DNA of 64,000 nt. Origin: Pelodera strongyloides. Its lineage: Eukaryota; Nematoda; Chromadorea; Rhabditida; Rhabditidae. A model generated the notes under the pieces. The model was not told where the DNA came from and made no database searches. It saw nothing but the letters and a program-made list of their open reading frames with translations. The position numbers and the translations under genes are program-made. The stretch spans positions 62,001-126,000 of the forward strand of contig JAANDG010000211.1 of the NCBI GenBank assembly GCA_036852015.1, given 5' to 3'. Below, piece after piece: positions 10,062 through 23,100 of this stretch; within the stretch, counting starts at the first letter, position 1; each line of letters begins with the position of its first letter.

Positions 10062-13000
10062 TACCTATTGTAAAATTAACGAAACGTACCGAGGTGAGAT
10101 TTTGAGTTCGTTATCTGGCGATTCGCCACAACGCGGAATTGCCGTAGTAACCGAGAGCGACTTGGAATTATCATTACTATTGTTTGGTGATACCTGATAA
10201 TTTGCTAATTATTATATTTGTAAATCCCATATATAATTCCCTAAACAATAATGTAAGGTTAATTATCTTCAATATTAAAAGTACGTTTCAATGTTATTTT
10301 GACATAGCAAAAGTGTGAAAAAGCTTGGGTGATTCATTGGTTGCTGATAATTTTGCTAATAATTTCATAAAAATAAAAATAAAACTAACCACCATTCTTA
10401 ACGAGAAGTAGGAAATTGTGGGATCTTTGTTTGGAAGCTGTATATAAGCCAAGAAAGGACATTTGCATTATATTATTTCTCTCAGCGCAAAGGTACGTTG
10501 CACGCTACAGATAATATGAGCATACGTCCCCCATTGATAGTTTTGCGATCTCCCACAGCATGTCTTACCAAAGGGCAAATATGTATAAAGGGGATTCTGG
10601 ATGATGGTTTAACAACTTTCTTACTAGCAACTTTTCTTGATCTTGGTTTTTTTTCGTGAGCTTGACCCCTTAGCAGGGGGCGCAGGGGCTAGGCTTTTTG
10701 CAGGACATACGGCATTTCAAAATGTTCGTTTATACTCATGCTCCAATCATGGTATGATCCCCGTGATATTATATAACATATGTATGTAAACACACATAAA
10801 CTCGATTGGGGCACTCATGTATTATGAAAAAATCACACAAAAAAAATCATTTTTGGTGAGCCTGGAAGCATTTGTTTATTTTAATTTTTATTATGATTCT
10901 CAAACACATGCGATCTTTGTTCCCTAAAGTCCGCTAAAGTTTAAATTGTGTTTTGAATTCGCTTCCCTATTCTTTTCTTGTTATTGTCGGCAAAACCATA
11001 ACGCAATTTCAAACATTATTCCAATTTGCTGGTCTTTTTCGAGAAAAATTTTCCGACAGAAACAATAAAACATCGTAAACGGATGACATACAACTACTTC
11101 CCCAACACCGGCCGAATAGTCGATCATAGAGCTGACTAGTATCCAAAACTTTGACTTTCCAACATTTGCATTAGCACTCTTCTGAAAAGTACTATATTTT
11201 CTATCCGTTTACAAAATTCCTTCACCACTTAGGGTAAATGGCAAATCAAACGTTATACTTATAAAACGTCATTGTGAAGCCACTTTTAAAAGTTTTAGAA
11301 CATTATGTTAGAAAGATTTACTTTGATTTGCGTATTGTGGTATTCTGTCCGTAGTGCCACGTCGCACCCTCACCCGGAACTAGTTTCGTATTCATATTCA
11401 TATTTGAGTAATTCGCCCGGGTGCACGCCGTCTCCTTAGAAAACTCCCCAGGGAGATGCACATTTTTCCCACCAAAAGCGGGTAATTGTCCCCGGAAGAA
11501 AGCCAGCTCCTTGGAAGTGTTTCAAAGTTGGAAAAAAATATTTCCGCCTCTAGTCAGGCCCAGAAAGTGCTGGTGCGCAGCGCCTTAGCCGGCCTTCCCG
11601 TAAAAAACGGATCCTTCCAACGCGAATCTTTGGCCCGGTGCGCGGCCTACAAAAAAGGTGTGCCCAGGTGTGGCGGCCCATCCATTTCGGATCTGGTTCA
11701 CTCGCGGACAATTAAACTTCGAATTGCTTTCAGTGTTATTTTTTATTAAAGACTAAAAAGCCATTTATTTTTGTTGATTTTCAGAAATTGTTTTCCTGAC
11801 TTTAACCCTTTGCAAAGTAAATACGTAGTCTCCTAGGGAGAAATAAGAAGCAGCCCAAGTCAGGAAGCTCTATAGCTTATTGAAAATGCTTGACACCGTA
11901 GTGACACCCTATGACATCGACCTGACATGACGCCCTATGACGCCTATTATATGTAGAATTTGCTGGCATGAAATTGTTTTGTTTCGTCTTGGTTAAAGCC
12001 CGACACGGCAATTTTTCTTTTCTTTTCCAAAAAAGTCAAAAGTTGAACCCAGAGTCCAACTCCAAAGCCCAAGAGCCCAAGGTACTTAGTACGTAGTTGA
12101 AATTTTTATTTTTACTATTATTGAAATTTGAGAACTTGTTGAGGATGTTGAGGATCTGCATCAATATTTCCCACAGTAACTTCTTATGTATTCAGGCACG
12201 GCACAACAACAAAGTAGCTATGAAATTTTAATACATATTTGGATGAAGTAAATAAATAGTAAATTCTTAATTATAAATAAAAAAAATTATTTATTTTCAA
12301 TTTCATGCTTATTTTGACTTCTGGGTCTTCTGCTGGATGTTAACATCAAAATGATCAAAACCCTTTTCCTAAGGTTGCAGCTCATCGTAGCTATACGCAT
12401 AAATGTTTCCTTGCTTGTGTGTGTATCATGGATACCGGAATACTCAAACAATTACTCTTTTCTTCGTATATACCTTTTCGCTCCAAGCCTCATTGCTTGA
12501 TTGTTTTAGTTGGTCGCGGTCTTGATTTCACTTTGTTTCTCAATGTTTTAATGTATCAATATTTAAAAAAAAATTGTTGTAATCCTTACTTTCACTATGA
12601 TATTTTTATTTTATTTCCTGAGGTTTGCACGAAAATCCAAAAGAGCTTGTCTATGGCGAAACGCACAAGCGTTTTTCTGTGGTTTCGGCAATTCTTTCGT
12701 TTTACTGTGAAGGTATTATCGTTTATTATGTCTCCCGAGCTTTGCAAGGACATATTTCCCGAGTTCATACCTTTTCATAATTCATAGTAGATTCATTTGT
12801 TTATAGTCAGTTTGTCAAACTATCTATTACTAATGCATGTCTTGTGTACTTCCTTAGGACATACCTTACAGTACATCATTATAATACAAAAAGTATTTTA
12901 CGCTCAGGCAACCCCACTGAAAATAAGCACAGGTTATGCATTGTAAATTAAAGTGCAGTAGAAGTGAATTGGTGTTTTCTGAATCTGTAACAGCCATATA

Positions 13001-13607
13001 CTTCATATTCACCGAATTTGTTACACTAAAACGAGTGTTTACAGACTTACTCGACTGTGATTAATGCGGCCTAATTGCCCTACCTTTATTCGAAATTCAT
13101 ATTTATCAACTTAAAACATTGTCTAGGCTAGGGTTTAAGTCACCAGCCGTCTGTAAAGTGTATATAGTGAGAATGATAATTCCCAACCGCCCACAATGGG
13201 TGTCATTTTTCAAAATAAAGCCGGAACCAGACAAAACGTTATGAATTAGGGCGGAGCGAATTTATCATACCACCAGGAAGTTTTCGCGACTAGTACAAAA
13301 GGCAACGCGTTGACGAACTAGACATAATCTGAGGCATTTGGGAAGGCTACCAATACTATACTTGTGTGTTGGTCTACTATACTGTGTCGACTTACTGGCG
13401 ATCCTAACTTTACTTGCATTACAGTATACTCCTAACTACTAACTGTATACTACTGTAGTAGAACTCAACGGCGAACCTGACTCTAACTCTGTAAATCTTA
13501 ATAAATTCTGAAAATGTCACGACTAGCACATAATAGGCGCTGTATTCATCCGCACATGCACTTGGGTTTACCGCATTTGGGACATATGGGTGAGTTTATA
13601 GAAACGG
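10062..13607. other. No gene seen
   Basis: AT-rich. A more GC-rich block at about 11400-11710 has an open frame, but it matches (inverted) a repeat at 43386-43515, so I treat it as repeat. Around 12640-12710 and 13860-13990 there are pieces of the CACCAAATGG dispersed family (GTGGTTTCGGCAATT). No exon chain was found on either strand. Confidence 0.45.
11570..11710. repeat. GC-rich repeat module shared with 43386-43515
   Basis: Read on the minus strand, it shares ATGGGCCGCC-CAC, TTTTTTGTAGGC, GC-ACCGG-CCAA and TTCGCGTTG in the same order with the plus strand at 43430-43515. It makes an 87-codon open frame on the plus strand which I do not accept as a gene. Confidence 0.6.
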
Positions 13608-13784
13608 TTTAAAGCGAAACACAGGCCGGTCTTTTAAACGCATCGTGAATTCTTACGATTTATGCTAATAAGTTACTCGAATTTATCTCGATTTTTTTTC
13701 TAATTCATGTTCATTTCCATAAGCTGCATAAAAATGCTGGTGTACTCGATGTATTTCAAAAACCGGCCAGTATTGCGCTTTAAA
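13608..13784 (+). mobile_element. Family A TTAA hairpin element
   Basis: TTTAAAGCGAAACACAGGCCGG at the left and ACCGGCCAGTATTGCGCTTTAA at the right. Confidence 0.88.
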
Positions 13785-14106
13785 GATAAATACTTGCTTG
13801 TCTTACGTTGTTCTTTACACTTCTTCAATTCAATTCAATCCCGGTTGGTTAACAAATAATTCCCCCTTTGAAACCATTTGCTGACCGGTTACATACATTT
13901 TTTTCCGCGCTTTCGGCAATTATTCCGTTTTTCTGTGCAATGAAACCCGCCGACTGATAATTCCCTCTGTTTCAAAGTTCCTCCTATTTAGTTTCATTTT
14001 CGTGTTCATCTTTCTTGAAAAAAAAATCGAATAAACGGATTTGCTGACTTGCACGTCGTACGTGGGTGGACGTTTACTTTACTATTTTTTCCGTTTTCCA
14101 ATTATC

Positions 14107-14316
14107 ATGTCTATTCCAGAGCAAATTATGCACGACTTCGAGAAAGAAGTCTCAATGATAGAAGACGAATTGGGCGATGAGCACATCTCAAGACTCGCAG
14201 CACTTTTATTGAGCAACAGCCCCCGAGATGTGGAACAACTGAATAGGGTACATAAAGAGGTAACACCCTTTTTGAGACTAGCTGACATGTTTAAGTATCA
14301 GGCTCACGGAAAATGA
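14107..14316 (+). CDS. Small ORF, 69 residues, unrecognised
   Basis: Single open frame starting MSIPEQIMHDFEKEV and ending MFKYQAHGK. Composition is that of a normal soluble helical protein (charged residues, evenly spread Leu, no low complexity), unlike other short frames nearby. No signal peptide or membrane segment. The ATG at 14107 is chosen because residues upstream of it (from 14041) are Phe/Tyr-rich and non-coding in look. I do not recognise a family. It may be an intronless small gene, one exon of a larger gene, or a captured fragment. It lies between a family A element and a family B hairpin. Confidence 0.35.
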   Translation: MSIPEQIMHDFEKEVSMIEDELGDEHISRLAALLLSNSPRDVEQLNRVHKEVTPFLRLADMFKYQAHGK

Positions 14317-14517
14317 AAGCGTTAAAATTCTCACAAACCGATTTGCTAATTCTGTTTTTTATTGGTTATTTTTGCGTGTGCCTGACCTCTTAATAGCTAC
14401 CGTAAATCCTCTGGTTCTTATGATAAGCGAGCATAGTTGTATTGAATGGAGTAGAAAAAGTACGGGCAATACTTTCTCAGAATCATGTGGCTGAAAAGTG
14501 CTCAATATATTGTGATC

Positions 14518-14688
14518 TTAAAGCGAAATGCTAGCCCCTTTGGAAAATTTGCATATGATAAGCAAATGTTATGTATCCTATGCTAATTTTGTACGATTGC
14601 CGTGGACAATCGTACAAAATTAGCATAGGATACGTAGGATTTGCTTATCATATGCAAATTTTCCAAAGGGGCTAGCATTTCGCTTTAA
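14518..14688. mobile_element. Family B TTAA palindromic hairpin element
   Basis: Near-perfect palindrome over its full 171 bp. Ends are AAAGCGAAATGCTAGCCCC; the arms include TTTGCATATGATAAGCAAAT and ATCCTATGCTAATTTTGTACG and meet at a short centre near 14603. Its right TTAA is also the left TTAA of the family E element that follows. Confidence 0.92.
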
Positions 14689-15290
14689 GGATGGCAGTCA
14701 CTCCAAAACCATCATTTTGCTTCGAGTTTACTTGAATTTAGTAAAGAATAAAGAAAAATACTTTACCAAAACCTAATAATTTGAATTCCAACTTAGGGGG
14801 TGAACAAGTAGAAAAGTAGTTTTACTTAAAGCGAAATGATAGCCCCTTTGGAAAATTTGCATATGATAAACAAATCCCATGTATCCTATGCTAATTTTGT
14901 ACGATCGCCCACGGCAATCGTACACAATTAGCATAGGATACATCGGATTTGCTTATCATATGCAACTTTTCCAAAGAGGCCAGCATTTCGCTTTAACTAC
15001 CGCTGGATTATGAAACGTGTAGTGATATGCCTGCAGAACCTTACAGTTTATGTAAAGATAAAATATGCAGATATTTGCCGAAATAATTTGCGTACTCCCG
15101 ATCGGGAAGCAGCTGTACGAACACGTTTCGTGATCCTGCGGTGGTTGAGTAGAACTACTTTTCTACTTGTTCATTTTTTGAGTTGGAATTCAAATTATTC
15201 GGTTTTGGTAAAGTATTTTTCGTTATTATTTACTAAATACAAGTAAACTCGAAGAAAAACGACGATTTTGTAGTGACTGCGATCCTTTAA
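14685..15290. mobile_element. Family E TTAA hairpin element, host of a nested family B element
   Basis: Ends TTAAGGATGGCAGTCACT and GTGACTGCGATCCTTTAA. The interior arms (AACAAGTAGAAAAGTAG against CTACTTTTCTACTTGTTC) are inverted. A family B element occupies 14826-14996 at an internal TTAA. A second copy is at 26097-27091 with a different nested element at the same site. Confidence 0.88.
14826..14996. mobile_element. Family B hairpin nested inside family E
   Basis: Palindrome with AAAGCGAAATGATAGCCCC at one end and its inverse at the other. It is flanked on both sides by TTAA that reads ...TTTTAC-TTAA-CTACCGC once the insert is removed. Confidence 0.92.
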
Positions 15291-15454
15291 ACACAAAAAA
15301 TACTCAATTTTCAGGCCCAAGACGTGGTGAATCGGATTTCCATACGCTCGAAATCGGTCGACCCGGCAAGAGTTAACACACAACAACGGCAAAACGCTAA
15401 TTTGCGAGGTGTGTTCATTTATGTCGTACATAGAAAGGACTGAAACGAGAACTT

Positions 15455-15706
15455 CGCCGCATAAACTGCTTATTCTCTTCGCCGCGCACCCGCCAAGCCT
15501 TCGGGTGCGCGGCGAAGTTTCATGTGGAACTGAAACTGAATCCACATGAAACAAAAAAATATTTTTCACGGTTTCAGCTATCCTTGAATTGCCACATAGT
15601 TTGTAGTATAACAGCAACTATGTACATACAACACTTTAGTTTGACAGTGTGCCGCGAGGGCTTGGCGGGTGCGCGGCGAAGAGAATAAGCAGTTTATGCT
15701 GCGAAT
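15455..15706. mobile_element. Inverted-repeat element with GC-rich 40-bp arms
   Basis: Left arm 15462-15500 (CATAAACTGCTTATTCTCTT then CGCCGCGCACCCGCCAAGCC) is repeated inverted at 15658-15703. The left part also contains a smaller hairpin, CTTCGCCGCGCACCCG against CGGGTGCGCGGCGAAG, around 15478-15510. Confidence 0.8.
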
Positions 15707-15845
15707 TTACTTCCTCGTCCATATTTCGCGTAGGCCGCAGCCCAGACTCCGCCAAGCTCTCGTCAGGTCCACGCGGCGCGACGCCTTCGCGCCAGTCCTT
15801 CGCCTTCGCCACACACAACCCAGTTTCACCAGTTATGTATTTTAG

Positions 15846-16356
15846 GTGGAAATACTCAGCCGATCCAGGGTCAATCCATATTTCGAGCGCACTCGAAAGA
15901 GCAAAACAGGGTAAGGAATTCTTCTTGTTATATAAAAGAGTAACTGTAGCGTGCGCTAGCACTCGGGTTACGGGAGTAGAATTAGAATAAATTGTTCCGC
16001 TTTGATATGCGATATACCGCAGTTCAAATTAGAATATTCTCACGTAAAAGAACGATGTATGTCTTCAGTCGTATAGATTTGCATCTACGTTACAAAGTAT
16101 GGAAAGACGCCGCAGGCGCCGTAGCCGGCTGGTAAATTTATAATAACAATAACAATTAGACGATTAACTGTACCTTATGCATTTTCACTCCGTCAGCTAA
16201 AGTTTATGCCGTCTACATAATATCTGTAATATCTAATATCAGTTACTTATTATATTATTGTTTTCAGAGGAAATACAAGAACAACAACCAAAGAGTGGTT
16301 GGCGCTGCCGCACCGCGAATAAACAACTCGAGGAAAATTGCCGCATAATTGCCTAA
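15846..16356 (+). CDS. Last two exons of an unrecognised plus-strand gene
   Basis: Exon 15846-15910 follows ATTTTAG and ends at a GTAAGG donor. Exon 16268-16356 follows TTGTTTTCAG and ends in TAA. In the chosen frame they join to WKYSADPGSIHISSALERAK, then QEEIQEQQPKSGWRC, then the C-terminus ANKQLEENCRIIA. The splice phases agree (one base carried over). The other two frames are also open across the junction, so the frame rests on composition: this one reads most like protein. No family is recognised and no upstream exon was found; the element at 15455-15706 lies just before it. Confidence 0.4.
16080..16150. repeat. GCC-hairpin dispersed repeat (copy 1)
   Basis: GGAAAGACGCCGCAGGCGCCG then TAGCCGGCTGGTAAATTTAT, matching GGAAAGTCGCCTCAGGCGGC at 43887 and inverted copies at 42365 and 45155. 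Confidence 0.6.
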
Positions 16357-16487
16357 TTTACCTGCTGATCTAACTTCCATGAAGATCAAGTCTCATCCAA
16401 AAATCCTAAGCGGAAAGTGCCAGGTTCTCTTATGTTATGATTCAGGATAATTCAGGCTTGCTATACAAATTTTCGTGAGCCGAAATG

Positions 16488-16657
16488 TTAAAGCGAAATA
16501 CTGGCCGGTTTTTGAAACGCGTCGAGTACATCAGCATTTGTGCTTACTCGAATTTAGCTCGATTTTTTATTCTAATTTCTGTGTTCATTTGCATAAGCTG
16601 CATAAGAATGCTGGTGTACTCGATGCGTTTAAAAAACCGGTCGGTATTTCGCTTTAA
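16488..16657 (+). mobile_element. Family A TTAA hairpin element
   Basis: TTAAAGCGAAATACTGGCCGG and ACCGGTCGGTATTTCGCTTTAA at the two ends. Confidence 0.9.
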
Positions 16658-17132
16658 TGGTATGATTTTTGAGACTTTTCATCCATAACATGCTGTCCCT
16701 TACCTTACAACCGTGTATCTAATTGATTTGATCTAAATAATTTGGATTTTATACGAATTTTAGCGTTGTAATTATATGATAGTTGTAACTAGCCGGAGCA
16801 GGTTCGGGTTCAATAATTTACAGAATAATTACATAATTAGTACGGATCTCCCAGTTTCAATGGGCAATTTTCACTCCCAAATTCAAAAACGAGATTTTTT
16901 TATTTTCATTCCATTTTTATTTTCTTGTATGTATGTCCATATGGTGTGCTGTGCTGTGTGTTATGAAGAAATACGAGTATATTCTTATTTCTATAGTTTG
17001 TATTTTAAAATTACTGTTCTTGTATTACGTGTAGCTACAACTGTAGTATCTCCATGTATTTTGCAATAAACTTTTAAGATTTATTATTTTTAAATCCTGA
17101 ATACTGTTGTTCAAATGCATTTTCCAGCGGAA

Positions 17133-20100
17133 TTATCGAGTTGAGCGTATATGGCAAGGTTTCTAATTGTAATTATCAAACGCGGAAAGTAATACTAAAA
17201 TGTATGGTAGATAAAGGATAAAGATACAGATACAGTACACGGTATAGTAAGCAGAAGTATACGGTAAAAAATATGTCACACGTAGTCTCGCATAAATACA
17301 AAATACGCAAACAAACTATTCACAGAATTACTCTTGGGCGTAAGCTTGTTGAAGATGTAAACGACATATATAAGCAGATAAACACAAAATTAACTTGTAA
17401 AGGTGTATGTCACTCGGGTTCTATGATAAATTGACACTGTTTGAAAAGCCTACCCACAGAACATCGTAGTCTGTAGTCTACAAATTAAATATGTGTAGTC
17501 CGTAGTTTGTAGCCTGTATTTTGCAGCCTGTAATTTGTAGTTTGTAGGCCATTCACTAATTAAACAGGCCCCTTAGTGTAAAAATCAGTCATATCCTGGG
17601 CACTGCTTCTTGCGTCGGCTGTAAGACTCACCACCAAGTTGTTGAGCTCCTAAACCAAACAAATTTAAAGGGATATGCACACAGGAAACAAAAAGATTTA
17701 CTGGATTTTATTGTGAAGCAGGAGGAGGATTTCAGCAAAAGAGCGGCATTCCATAACACCCAACATCGGTATTGCCTGGGTTGTTCCGAGGATGCTACGA
17801 GAAGTACCAAGCGCATAATAGTCTACTAGAGCGTGCTCCTTTATTCAAGGGTAGTTCAATACACTGTTTCAAAGCGTATGACTTGTTCCACAGACAGAGA
17901 TCCTGAGCATTAGGCGACGAGTTACAGATAAAAAAATTGCTCAACTCTTCGGGCTAGAGCCAGGAGGAATCGCCCATATTCCCTTGCCGGGTGGTGGTTT
18001 TAAAGTTACCACGGGCCAGACTCGAACTCGGGTCGAGTGTGTTAGAGACCAACAAACTAGCCAGTGGACCCAGCCCCGAAGTACAAGTTTTTTCTTCAAT
18101 AAAATTCTTCAATAAAATTCAAAATTAAGTTTCAAACCATTTTCAATAAGTAAAACTGACAGATTATAATTATACAAACCTTCACTCTTTCTTCACTTTC
18201 TTCTAATTGCTCTTTCAAGTGGCGAATTTGCCGTTTCAGAGGCTCCTTAAATATAAAAGTCGGAAGAAAAATAAATTTGAAAATAAAATGATGCACGGAA
18301 AATATTCAGATGCTACTTATGCCCTGGATAAAAACGTCCCTCAATTTGGCACATGCATAAAGCGAAATACCGGCCGGTTTTTGAAACGCATCGAGTACCC
18401 CTGCTTTCTTATGCATCATACGCAAATGAGCATTAATTAGAATAAAAGATGGACCCCAATTCGACCCCTCTTGCACAACTGCATAAGAATACAGATATTT
18501 GGATGCGTTGCAAAAACCGGCTGGTATTTCGCTTTAACTTATTAACGCATCAAAGATGTACTAGTGGTTTCTCGAGTTTTGCAGTACGAGTTTGAATTCA
18601 GGATATCAACAAAAACTCTGCAATGTATTGTTCTTTCCTAAAACTACGCGCTACATATGGTTAGACATATATGCTTCATGACAGAAAACGGAGAGAATGT
18701 TTAACAGCTTGATTATTAGTGTGCAGTGTAGTATACACTCCGTTCATTACATACGTAAAGTGCGAAGAACTATCGATGGGGTTTGAACATTTTATTAGTG
18801 CAAAACAGCGTTAGAAGTTAGAACTAGAACATACAAAGCAAGAGGCCAGGAGGCATAAAGACATGCAGTTAAAATTAATATCACACCCGGGGACCCATAA
18901 CTAAAACTGAAAAAAAACAGCAGAATTATCATGCAAAAATAATAGTACTAAACTAAAATGTACAACAACAACAGTAATCATACAAGTTCATCAGAGACCG
19001 AGTTGTGTTACAAACGATGTGAATATGAATGTAGCAGTGATGTTAGTTACAAATGTGAAAATACAGCCACAACGACAAAATGTGAAAAGAACTACATATA
19101 TAGAACCAAACGATCAAACCATCAAACATACACGTACGCCTTGTTAGTTAAGCTATGAGAATGATCCTTATCGAGAAATTTGTTTCATATTTTATGAATT
19201 TGCACAAACTGATTCAATTAGAGCCACAACAAAGGAAAGTTGGCGTGTGAGCGGCGCGCAAGCCGCGTGCATTTGGAAAAGTGGTGGCAGGTGTGCTAGC
19301 AATTTTGCGCGCCGACCTCAAGCCGCGGGAAAAGTGGTGGCAGGGTGCTAGCAGTTTTGCGCGCCGACCTCAAACCGTGCACGCTAAGTTTCATGCTTTG
19401 TGTTAGAGCGTTGTTAAAGGGTGTAAACAAGTTCGAAGCCACATTAGACAAATCACTAGATCATAAAACAGAAGTGTATGAAATGGGTGCGTATTATTCG
19501 CCGTTCAACATGACATGCATTCGGATTCTAAAACCGAAAGGGGCTACCGTATCGCACCTCTTTTCGTACCTGCACTCTCGTCTCATTCGCGTCCAGGAGT
19601 CTGCGAAGCTCGTCACGCGAGTATTCGAGCTCTTCGATTCTGAAAATTAATACATATGAAAGAAAGAACATTTATCAGAATATTTGAAGTTGCAAGACTT
19701 ATAGGAACGTGCGGAGCCTTCACAGCTCATGAGGTTCCATGCAAAAAAAAAGATAAGGCTGCAATTTATATATCTAGCTGAAGTTACACGACAACGATTC
19801 AGGAAATGTACCTGCAACTTTGGATGCATCAACTTCTATGTGATTATCTTACAGGCATTAAATAACTGAAACATGCGAACATGCTTTCACCTCTAACCAT
19901 ATAAGAGGTCACTAACTAGAGACTACGCAAGTATTCTACAATCATACCGGGGGTTTCCAAATATGCCAAAAACCGTGCGTTTTTCTCCAATTCTACCGTA
20001 TTTTGAAACTAAGCGTGACTATTTAATATGAAAAATTATAAAATATTCTCGACATGGTAGATTTTTAAGCATACGTGGAAACACCATAATACAACGCGTT

Positions 20101-23100
20101 TTCAGTGTAAAATTGTGGATGAGTCAGTTAGTTAGTTAATTAGTAGTTATGTTATTTTTCGGGTCAACTTTCATACAAAACGCGAACACATTATATAATA
20201 TTTTTATTCTATGCAAAAAAGCGGCGAGTGGATTTTCTTGGACATGGGAAATTAAAGCGAAAAAGCGTATGTACATTATTAAAGTTGCTTCGCAATCGCC
20301 TTTCACTAAGCTTAGTTATTAAAGCGAAATACCGGCAGGTTTTTGAAACACATCGAGGATACCAGCATTAGTCTGCAGCTTATGCAAATGAACATAAATT
20401 ATAATTAAAAACCGAGCTAATTTGAGTAAATTCGAATAAATACATAAGAATTCAGTTGTCCACGATGCGTTTCACAAACCGGCCGGTATTTCGCTCTAAA
20501 AACAAAAGCGGGGATGACCATGTGTACATATAAATGCAGGGATGCAGGTTTCATGCTTCGTGCGGAACAGCTCACTAACAAAAGTATAAAGGCAATGTAA
20601 TATAAAGTTTTGGTAAACATTACTACACAAGAACACCTCGACAGAAAAGTAATACTCTACGAGTAAACATATAATTAGTGTTATATTTACACGTTGTGCC
20701 TTCTCATGCTTCGGTTGAGAAGGAGCCATTGATTATTGTGAATATTGTAAGATTAAATTACTATCAAAGACCTTATTTAGCTAGCAATTTCCTGGAATTT
20801 ATCTAAACTAATAAAATGGGAGGTGAATTTTAAATGGCTAACAATAAGCAGCAAAAAAAACTATTTGTCGTTTTTAAGTAGAATAGCATTAATTTTCAAA
20901 AAAAAAATAACTGAAAAGCTATGTTTCTGAAAGTCGAAAGTGAAAAGCATTCCGTTTTGAGGGATAACTACGAGTACGATCGTACGATATGAAAACAAAG
21001 TTACAGTAGGATACGACATCAAGAAGATTTGCAAAAATGCGCAGGCATTCTCACCCATAATTTACAATGAAGAGGCTAGAATATGAATAGTGGCGTTGGT
21101 TTACGTAAACTCATTATAAAGACAATAATATAAACCCTGTATTATAAACCGCTACTTCGAAGTGACTAGCCTCAAAGGCATGAGCAAACAAAAGCGTACC
21201 GTATTGCGTGGAGCGGTTCGTGTATATTTTATCACAATTATCCTACGATGTCAATTAGTTAAGTGCAAAAAAGGCCTTGCGCAGTCGCCGCGCAAAAAGA
21301 GGTCTATCGGTGTGAGGCTGGGATCTAGAACTCACTTTTTTTGAGGGGGATGCGGCACCGTGCCCATAAGTGCGCCACAAGTGGGCCAACTGGGCTTATG
21401 CGGTGTGCGTGCGGTTCCGCGAACCGAACTAGTTAGCCATTTTTGCGCGGCGACTGCGCAATGATAAGTAGCTACGGGTGCTAGGGTGCTGACGTAAATA
21501 AGTAAGAATCGTGTAACCTTTTACTGTTCTCCGCGGCGTCCCTTGTAACGGCTTCCAGCATTCGTTGAACTCCTTCAAGCTCACGGCGAGACGACTGAAC
21601 TTCAAGCTGTAGTTCGGCTTCCTAAAAGGAAACAATTCCTCAGACTCAAAGCAAAGGTTTCTCAACTTTTTACATGAAAAATCGACAGGTTAGCCAGCGA
21701 AATAGCATTGTGTAACAGCAAAAAAAGAAGTAATTCACAAAACGAGACCAGCATAGAGGGATCGTAGTCTAAACAAAAAACTGGTAAACTAGACGATCTA
21801 CATAATTGTGGTGGTCCTTACAAAATAATAAACTAGACGAAAAGGACCAGACATGTAAGAATTGAAATTGGACATAACGACAAACCTTGCTTTGCCAATT
21901 GCCCTCCTTTTCTGCTACTGTTTCCTTCCACGTTTCGTTGATGCGTGCAACTTCTCTATCGTAACGCTCTACGCGTTCTTCTAGCTCGCGATTCCTGAAA
22001 AACGATGAAAATACAAGAATCACTGGAACTGGGTGGGGACGCAATGGGGCTTTATTTTGCCAAACATGCGCGAGAACTTCGCCGTGCTGACTCCGATTTG
22101 CCGAGTTAATTAACTACTACATAGATAAAATACGTTCAAGGTCTTGCTGAACCTGACCCTACTCAATTTTCAGTAGATTGTAAAGAAAAATCTGGAAATA
22201 AGTACTTGCTTGTATAATAAATAATAATAACAAAGTATTACCTGGCCAATAATTCCCCATTCTCTTTCGCCATGCCATTGCTCAGTTCAATCACCTCGTT
22301 TTGTTGTTGACGGACCTAAATAACGTATTCATTTTCAACAAAATTTTCTTTATTTTTCAAATTTCGCTTCTCAGTATCCAACATAATTTACAACTCAATA
22401 CAACTAATAATATTGTAATGTAAGAAGATTGGAAATCTTATATAGGCAATGCGCGAAAATCAGTAACGGTAAAAAAATGATTTTTAGTGACAACTGACGA
22501 CAAGTCCTGTGACAGTGACAAGTGACAATTGACAAGGGAGAGTATTCGTCAGGATATTGAACTTTTATGTAAATTATATAATGTCAATTAACACATATAT
22601 CAATACCTGATCAAGTTGTTCTCTCAGTTGAGCCCGTTCTTGTTCATTACTTTCACGAATAGCCACACTATCAGCCAAGGCACGTGCTTGATCATCTGAC
22701 TGAATAGAAATTAACTAACTATTAAAAATTGAGAGTTGAGAACTAAGCATACCAAGGAAATCGCTAAAAATAAAAAACAAACCTCGTCATAGTGTTTCTG
22801 TTTTCCTGCTCGCACTGTGACGAGTAAAGGTGCACAAGTTCACGATCTCGTAAATAGATTGCAATTCTTTATTTTGCATTTTTTGTGAACAAAGTATTTA
22901 TATATATAATTTATTCAAACAAAAATACCGTAATCCCAGTGATTTCTTGAATCCTTCGCAGCGGTCCTATTTCGGTTGTTAGAGCTGAATTCTCAGTTGA
23001 TAATTTGACGGAATTAACTTCAAGGTCGTGAATCTTATTCCGAGCTTCGTCGAGTTCACTGCGAAGTGTGCTGTTCCTGAAAATATATGTAAAACTTGGT

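Noticed and set aside
11486..11749. 87-codon plus-strand frame in a GC-rich block
   Set aside because: The block is repeated (inverted) at 43386-43515 without the frame being kept.
12419..12787. 122-codon plus-strand frame rich in Phe and Leu
   Set aside because: AT-rich composition without protein-like pattern; part overlaps a dispersed repeat (GTGGTTTCGGCAATT).
21481..21517. Stop codon TAG as the end of the coiled-coil gene
   Set aside because: A donor at 21517 leads in phase to two more clear coiled-coil exons (19639-19570 and 18245-18180).
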